Assembly: GCA_017578085.1 (NCBI GenBank)
Contig: PKQR01000031.1
Span: 1-18,198, forward strand
Source: Bacillota bacterium
Lineage (GTDB): Bacteria > Bacillota > Limnochordia > Limnochordales > ZCTH02-B6
Reading direction: 5' to 3'
Length of the DNA: 18,198 bases
In this document: positions 15,501 to 18,198 of the stretch, piece by piece
Position numbering within the stretch: the stretch's first letter is position 1
Layout of the letters: every line of letters begins with the position of its first letter
Translations under genes and position numbers: made by a program
Notes under the pieces: generated by a model
Databases searched by the model: none
Told to the model about the DNA's origin: nothing
The model's input: the letters and a program-made list of their open reading frames with translations, nothing else

Positions 15501-15693
15501 TGGGTTTAATCCCGGCCGCCGTACAGGCCTGCACGAAGCGGACCGCACCGCTCAAGTTGTCGTGGTCGGTGAGGGCCAGCGCTGGGAGTTCTAAGTCCGC
15601 GGCGCGCCGCACCAGCTCCTCGATGGCGCTGGCCCCGTCCAGAAAGGAAAAGGGCGAGTGGACGTGCAGGTGAACGAAACCCGCGTCAGTCAT
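12571..15693 (-). CDS. dnaE2: Error-prone DNA polymerase III alpha subunit, DnaE2/ImuC type
   Basis: This 1040-residue C-family polymerase has an N-terminal PHP domain (HLHVHSPFSFLDGAS from His8; TDHDNLSGA at 42-50; GNVHY at 194-198). Its palm carries GRGSAADSVVAYCLGLTDVD (345-364) and the catalytic aspartates in PDIDIDLE (Asp385, Asp387) and LMKLDLL (Asp538). A C-terminal OB-fold begins near residue 950 (GRTVVFLTLEDETGLIDVTV). The length suits the DnaE2 class (about 1,030-1,080), shorter than replicative DnaE. DnaE2 enzymes copy past lesions in SOS mutagenesis together with ImuB. The ATG at 15693 overlaps the end of the DUF6504 gene by eight bases; the open frame extending to 15843 adds only a shadow of that gene. 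Third gene of the operon; it converges on the ABC genes. Confidence 0.93.
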   Translation of the reverse strand: MTDAGFVHLHVHSPFSFLDGASAIEELVRRAADLELPALALTDHDNLSGAVRFVQACTAAGIKPIIGCELTLADGHHLLALATSPKGYANLCRIVSAAHLGNPRGEPRAAWDDIIRYKEDLLFLSGCRRGEIPALLYQRRFREAEAAARRYRDMLGRDRFLLALEATELPGQHAVNQALVELAERLGLTAVATGNVHYTTRERHPVHDVLRCIALGLTVEDPHPGRPFNDQRYLIPPAVMRERFAWYPQGLANTLAVAERCQPALVLGRRRHPRFPLPPGQTAQVLLHQLTWSGAEQRYGRISPALRERISSELAIIDQLDMADYFLVAWDVVQFARSRGIRTSGRGSAADSVVAYCLGLTDVDAFRRNLRFERFLSIERGEPPDIDIDLEAEHRDEVAAYVYERYGRDHVAAVATYHTYHARGALREVGKVLGFAPEEIDAVAKRMPHLPADAIERALHRYPELRAVSFEGPRRRQWLALAQALAALPRHLGTHSSGLVISAEPLLDVTPLQMSAKGVVMSQFDKDDVEALGLMKLDLLFLRMLGAVNTAARAIQRHDPGFDYDRIPDDDPRTYQRLRRGETIGAFQLESPAQRALHPRLRPREFEDIVASVALIRPGPIKGDMVRPFIARRNGQEPITYIHPKLRPILEKTYGVVLFQEQVIEIAREIAGFTPGEADRLRRVMSSFRSQAEMDRIGEQFVAKAIAQGCTPEQARTIFGYIAGYAGYGFCEAHAASFATIAYKTAYLLEHYPAEFYAALLAHQPMGYYPPNTLLWEAKRRGVAVRGPCVNKSAPEYTVEADRAIRVGLRQIRSLSAATLAAMLDARAERPFTSLADFCQRVAPLTIEEAEQLVLAGAFDAIHPNRRALLWQLPALLGDARRAREAQRHWDLRIEAPPVTIEDFPLLERDLREYYALGVTVERHLMQHWRRHLRKRGVSTCAAAARLPHRHPVTAAGLCIRPHRPPTKSGRTVVFLTLEDETGLIDVTVFEDVYMRWGDDLFVSPLLLVSGKIDRHGEGVSITAERLAPLVPPGTLAAVL

Positions 15694-15928
15694 ACACCCG
15701 GTACAACCTCCACTGGTTTGCCGCCACGTCCAGGTACAGCTCAAACAGCCCGCCGTCGGCCGTCTCCACCCGGAAGAAGCGCCACTCCCCTTCGCCGGCC
15801 CACCAGCGGCCCAGGTACGACCACTGGTCGATGATACGGGCAATGCGATAAGTGCGGTTTTGCCAGCGAAAGCGCGCCGGCCGTCCGCCCGGCGACGCGA
15901 CCTTGACGGGAGCGTCCACCAGGCGCAT
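15686..15928 (-). CDS. Small DUF6504-like protein between imuB-like and dnaE2 genes
   Basis: This 80-residue protein is rich in Trp, Arg and Tyr. Recognisable segments are RPARFRWQNRTYRIARIIDQ (16-35), WSYLGRWW (36-43), EWRFFRV (48-54) and FELYLD (61-66), ending WRLYRVYD. This pattern resembles the uncharacterised DUF6504 family, which I recall as being encoded beside Y-family and DnaE2 polymerase genes in high-GC Gram-positives. The predicted structure is mostly beta strands; no catalytic motif, signal peptide or membrane segment is seen. The start lies six bases after the imuB-like stop codon, and its end overlaps the dnaE2 start by eight bases, so the three genes should be co-translated. 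A role in translesion synthesis is inferred from context only. Confidence 0.8.
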   Translation of the reverse strand: MRLVDAPVKVASPGGRPARFRWQNRTYRIARIIDQWSYLGRWWAGEGEWRFFRVETADGGLFELYLDVAANQWRLYRVYD

Positions 15929-15934
15929 GCCGCA

Positions 15935-17047
15935 TCACTCCGGGAGCCAGTAAAAGCGGTTCATGGCTTCATAGCGCGCCACGGCTTCGCGCCCATGGGC
16001 AGCAAGAAAGCCGGGGCGGGGGTGCAGACCGGCCGGCCGCGCCGGATGGAGAAAGGTGTGGCCGAAGCGGGCGCGGATGGCGGCCAGCGCTGGGTGATGG
16101 CGGGGGCCGTCGGGACGATCGGGATCCCAGAGCAGCGTCTGCCGCCCCGCATAGGCGGTGGGGGAAATCTCCAGCACGCAGTCGTCGGGGATCTCCTGGT
16201 GGTCGGGAATCTCCAAGGACGATGCACGGCCGCTTTTATCGCGGGTTAACTCCACCAGCAGCTGCTTGGCCGCCTGGGCCGCTGCCCGGGCCAGTTGGCC
16301 GGCATCGGCGACGGGCGGCGTGAAGCAACGCTCATGCCGCTTCCCGCCCCAGACGACCGCCAGCCGGGCGCACGCCTGGCCCGCCGTGTGCAGGCGCTCG
16401 GCCAAAGCGGCCGCCGCCTGCCCGATGACGGTTTCCAGGCGCTCGGCATCGGCACTGGCCAAAGCTTCGGCGGGGACGCGGTGCACAAGCCGCTCCGGGG
16501 GATACAACGCCCGCACCGGGCGCGGGTCGCGGCCGCGCGCCCAGTCCAGCAGCCGGCCGGCTTCGGCGCCGATGTGCGCGTGCAAGAGCTCGCGAGGGCT
16601 GGACAGCAGATCGCCCAAGGTGCCGACGCCCAGCGCCTCAAGGGCGCTCCGGACGTCGGGATCGAGTTCGGTGAGAAAGGCTATCGGCAGGCGGGACGCG
16701 AAGGCCGGCAGCGCCTCGGTGCGCACCCAGTACCCGCCGGGAACCGGCTGGACAGGCAAGCCGGTGCGAGCTGCGTCGAACGTTTGGGACGCCAGGGCGC
16801 CCGCGGCAAAGCGCCGCGGCGCTACGCCTAAGCGGTAAAGACCCAGCTGCGGGCGGCCCGGGAGCAAACTGTCCTGCAAAGCCGCGAGGGCCTCCGCCAA
16901 GCGGGCTGCCAGCATCGGCACCGGCGGTCCGCCGGTCCAGTCCATCCACACGCAATCCGCCGCGGGCTCGACCACGGGCGTCAGCTCGGCGCACAAGTCG
17001 CAGACGGCGGGCGTGGGCGGGATCCGCAGACACGCGATGACAGACAT
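15935..17047 (-). CDS. ImuB-like Y-family DNA polymerase relative without catalytic residues
   Basis: This 370-residue protein matches the C-terminal two-thirds of Y-family polymerases. A helix-hairpin-helix/thumb region is visible at about 135-180 (LGVGTLGDLLSSPRELLHA, then WARGRDPRPV). A little-finger region follows (about 185-295). After it comes a likely beta-clamp peptide QTLLW (303-307) and AAIRARFG (322-329). The palm is mostly missing: TPVVEPAADCVWMDWTGG (23-40) aligns by eye with the TPVVEP-SIDEA-LDLTG region, but the SIDE acidic residues and the N-terminal DxD segment are absent. It should therefore not polymerise. In mutasomes ImuB is such an inactive adaptor linking clamp and DnaE2. 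Four cysteines occur in the first 32 residues. ATG 17047 has GGGAGGG upstream. First gene of the SOS operon. Confidence 0.8.
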   Translation of the reverse strand: MSVIACLRIPPTPAVCDLCAELTPVVEPAADCVWMDWTGGPPVPMLAARLAEALAALQDSLLPGRPQLGLYRLGVAPRRFAAGALASQTFDAARTGLPVQPVPGGYWVRTEALPAFASRLPIAFLTELDPDVRSALEALGVGTLGDLLSSPRELLHAHIGAEAGRLLDWARGRDPRPVRALYPPERLVHRVPAEALASADAERLETVIGQAAAALAERLHTAGQACARLAVVWGGKRHERCFTPPVADAGQLARAAAQAAKQLLVELTRDKSGRASSLEIPDHQEIPDDCVLEISPTAYAGRQTLLWDPDRPDGPRHHPALAAIRARFGHTFLHPARPAGLHPRPGFLAAHGREAVARYEAMNRFYWLPE

Positions 17048-17065
17048 GCCGTGGAGCCCTCCCTG

Positions 17066-17079
17066 CGATCAAGTGTTCG
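17066..17079. promoter_or_regulatory. Second, weaker SOS (LexA) box
   Basis: Read on the minus strand the site is CGAACACTTGATCG, one mismatch from the symmetric CGAAC-N4-GTTCG Gram-positive SOS box. It lies just downstream of the predicted -10 box, about where transcription would begin, and 26 bases centre to centre from the stronger box. Confidence 0.5.
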
Positions 17080-17088
17080 GGGATCTTT

Positions 17089-17119
17089 ATCCTAACATAT
17101 GTTCGGTCATGGGCGTCAA
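17089..17119 (-). promoter_or_regulatory. Promoter of the imuB-like/DUF6504/dnaE2 operon
   Basis: On the minus strand TTGACG (17119-17114) is followed after 19 bases by TAGGAT (17094-17089). The -35 box matches 5/6 and the -10 box 4/6; the spacer is rather long. The strong SOS box lies in the spacer and overlaps the -10, as expected for a LexA-repressed promoter. The operon start codon is about 40 bases downstream. Confidence 0.55.
17092..17105. promoter_or_regulatory. SOS (LexA) box upstream of the mutasome operon
   Basis: Read on the minus strand the site is CGAACATATGTTAG. Its first 12 bases match the Bacillus-type SOS consensus CGAAC-RNRY-GTT exactly, and AACATATGTT is a perfect palindrome; only the outer part of one half-site differs. 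It overlaps the predicted promoter. The same site could also affect the divergent gerA-type gene. Confidence 0.7.
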
Positions 17120-17165
17120 GCCGAACAAGGACGGCATTGGCTGGAAACGGATGGCAGAGCGGGCG

Positions 17166-17209
17166 GCATGACCAACGGGCGGCACATAATGCCGTCGTCG
17201 TCGCATAAT
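17166..17209 (+). promoter_or_regulatory. Possible sporulation-type (sigma-G/F) promoter elements before the germination gene
   Basis: GCATG (17166-17170) fits the forespore -35 pattern GHATR, and CATAAT occurs twice (17185-17190 and 17204-17209), resembling the forespore -10 CATNHTA without its last A. The spacing to the first copy (14 bases) is shorter than usual and the second copy has only a weak -35 (ACATA, 17184-17188). GerA-type operons are normally expressed in the forespore under sigma-G, so the position is sensible, but the match is imperfect. Confidence 0.25.
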
Positions 17210-17254
17210 CCCGCCTGCGGCCGCGGAGGTTGATCCGGGAGGTGAGGGGCGCGA

Positions 17255-18198
17255 TTGCGGTCGTTGTTTAGCCGTCTGCGGGGCAAAAGCGCGGCGGGGC
17301 GGGAAGGATCCTCTTCTCCAGTCCACGGGGTACCCGGGCGCGACTTGCTGGAGCAGCTGGAAAACTTGTTCCGCGGGGCGGATGACGTCAAGATCCGCTT
17401 GGTCACCTTGGGCGAGGACGGGGTGGAAGCCGCCGTCCTCTACATCGAAGGCCTCGTGGATTCGGTCCGCATCGAGGCCTCGCTCCTGCGGCCCCTATTG
17501 GAATGGTCCGGGCAGGCTTCCCCGGCGGAGAGGCGCTCGGTCGGCAGGACGCCTGAACTGCTGGCCCGGCGGGTGCTGGCCGCCAGCGAAGTGACCCTGG
17601 TCCGGGAGCTGGAGGAAGGGTGTGAGGCGCTCCTCCAAGGGGATGCGGTGTTTGTCCTGCGGGGCGACCGGCAGGGGCTCCGGATCACGAACCGCGGCTG
17701 GCAGTCCCGCCCCGTGGAAGATCCGCTGCTGGAAGTGACCATTCGCGGCCCCCGGGACAGCTTTACCGAGAACGTCATGTGGAACACGGCCCTCCTGCGC
17801 CGCCGCATTCGCGATCCCCACCTGCGGGTGGAGTTCTTCAACGTCGGGCGGCGCAGCCGCACCACGGTGGCGATGCTGCACTTGGCCGACGTGGTGCCCC
17901 AAGGGCTTGTGGCCGAGGTGCGCAGGCGCTTGAACGCCATCGACATCGACGGTGTGCTGGATACGGGCTATATCGAGCAGCTGATCGAGGACAAATGGTG
18001 GTCCCCGTTTCCGCAGCACCTGAAAACCGAACGCCCGGACCGGGCCGCGGCGGCGCTCTTAGAAGGCAGGGTGGTGATCATCGCCGATACGACCCCCTTT
18101 GTGCTGGTGCTGCCCGCCACCTTTGACAGCTTGTTTCATAGCCCCGAAGACAGCTATGACCGCTGGTTTCCCGTTAACCTCTTGCGCTGGGTGCGCTT
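17255..18198 (+). CDS. GerA-family spore germination protein (5' part)
   Basis: The first 314 codons of a GerA/GerKA/SpoVAF-type A subunit are present; the gene continues beyond the window. These inner-membrane proteins form germinant receptors in spores. Family motifs are GPRDSFTENVMWNT (165-178) with LLRRRIRDPHLRVE (180-193), IDGVLDTGYIEQLIED (231-246) and FVLVLPATF (282-290). The visible part is the soluble N-terminal region; the membrane helices should start just beyond the window. The TTG at 17255 is preceded by a very good Shine-Dalgarno, GGGAGGTGA (17237-17245), nine bases away, and an in-frame TGA at 17243-17245 excludes any earlier start. It is divergent from the SOS operon. Which germinant is sensed, and whether B and C subunits follow, cannot be seen. 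Confidence 0.92.
   Translation, partial: MRSLFSRLRGKSAAGREGSSSPVHGVPGRDLLEQLENLFRGADDVKIRLVTLGEDGVEAAVLYIEGLVDSVRIEASLLRPLLEWSGQASPAERRSVGRTPELLARRVLAASEVTLVRELEEGCEALLQGDAVFVLRGDRQGLRITNRGWQSRPVEDPLLEVTIRGPRDSFTENVMWNTALLRRRIRDPHLRVEFFNVGRRSRTTVAMLHLADVVPQGLVAEVRRRLNAIDIDGVLDTGYIEQLIEDKWWSPFPQHLKTERPDRAAAALLEGRVVIIADTTPFVLVLPATFDSLFHSPEDSYDRWFPVNLLRWVR

Noticed and set aside
17101..17126. A further inverted pair GTTCG ... CGAAC near the SOS promoter
   Set aside because: The half-sites face the wrong way and are 16 bases apart, so they do not form a LexA box; GTTCG is part of the true box at 17092-17105.
17191..17203. Short GTC repeat (gccgtcgtcgtcg)
   Set aside because: Only three units; common by chance in GC-rich DNA and not a CRISPR or meaningful tandem repeat.

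Overview
The window looks like chromosomal DNA of a high-GC, spore-forming member of the Bacillota (Firmicutes). Three things point there: the gene order TRAM-ended nuclease - rplU - prp - rpmA - obgE - proB - proA - nadD - yqeK - LCP - rsfS, an L27 N-terminus of the Firmicutes type that is cleaved by Prp, and a GerA-type spore germination gene. The strong GC bias, GTG/TTG starts and absence of AT-rich stretches suggest a Symbiobacterium-, Thermaerobacter- or Limnochorda-like lineage. That placement is inference, not a demonstrated identity.

Bases 1-6670 (all +) are housekeeping genes. The tail of a TRAM-domain protein (probably RNase G) is followed by a good sigma-A promoter and rplU, prp and rpmA. 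An intrinsic terminator lies between rpmA and obgE, immediately before the real obgE start. proB, proA, nadD and yqeK follow, closely packed, and end in a second intrinsic terminator that overlaps the yqeK stop codon. The 5' end of proB is irregular: its best ribosome-binding site leads into the wrong frame.

Bases 6765-8669 hold an LCP-family cell-wall ligase gene overlapping rsfS, then a single tRNA-Ala(GGC) gene with its own near-consensus promoter and terminator. Bases 8800-12523 hold two overlapping genes for a heterodimeric ABC exporter with one degenerate and one canonical ATP site.

Bases 12571-17120 (all -) are the most interesting part. They form a three-gene DNA-damage operon: an ImuB-like Y-family relative without catalytic palm residues, a small DUF6504-like protein, and an error-prone DnaE2-type polymerase. 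It is read from a promoter carrying one strong and one weaker LexA-type SOS box. I read this as a mutasome in a Firmicute, with a shortened ImuB-like adaptor and a small extra protein as a candidate third subunit. Divergently from it, from base 17255 to the end of the window, runs the 5' part of a gerA-family germinant-receptor gene.

No stretch longer than 300 bases lacks a gene. No insertion sequence, phage gene or CRISPR array was seen.
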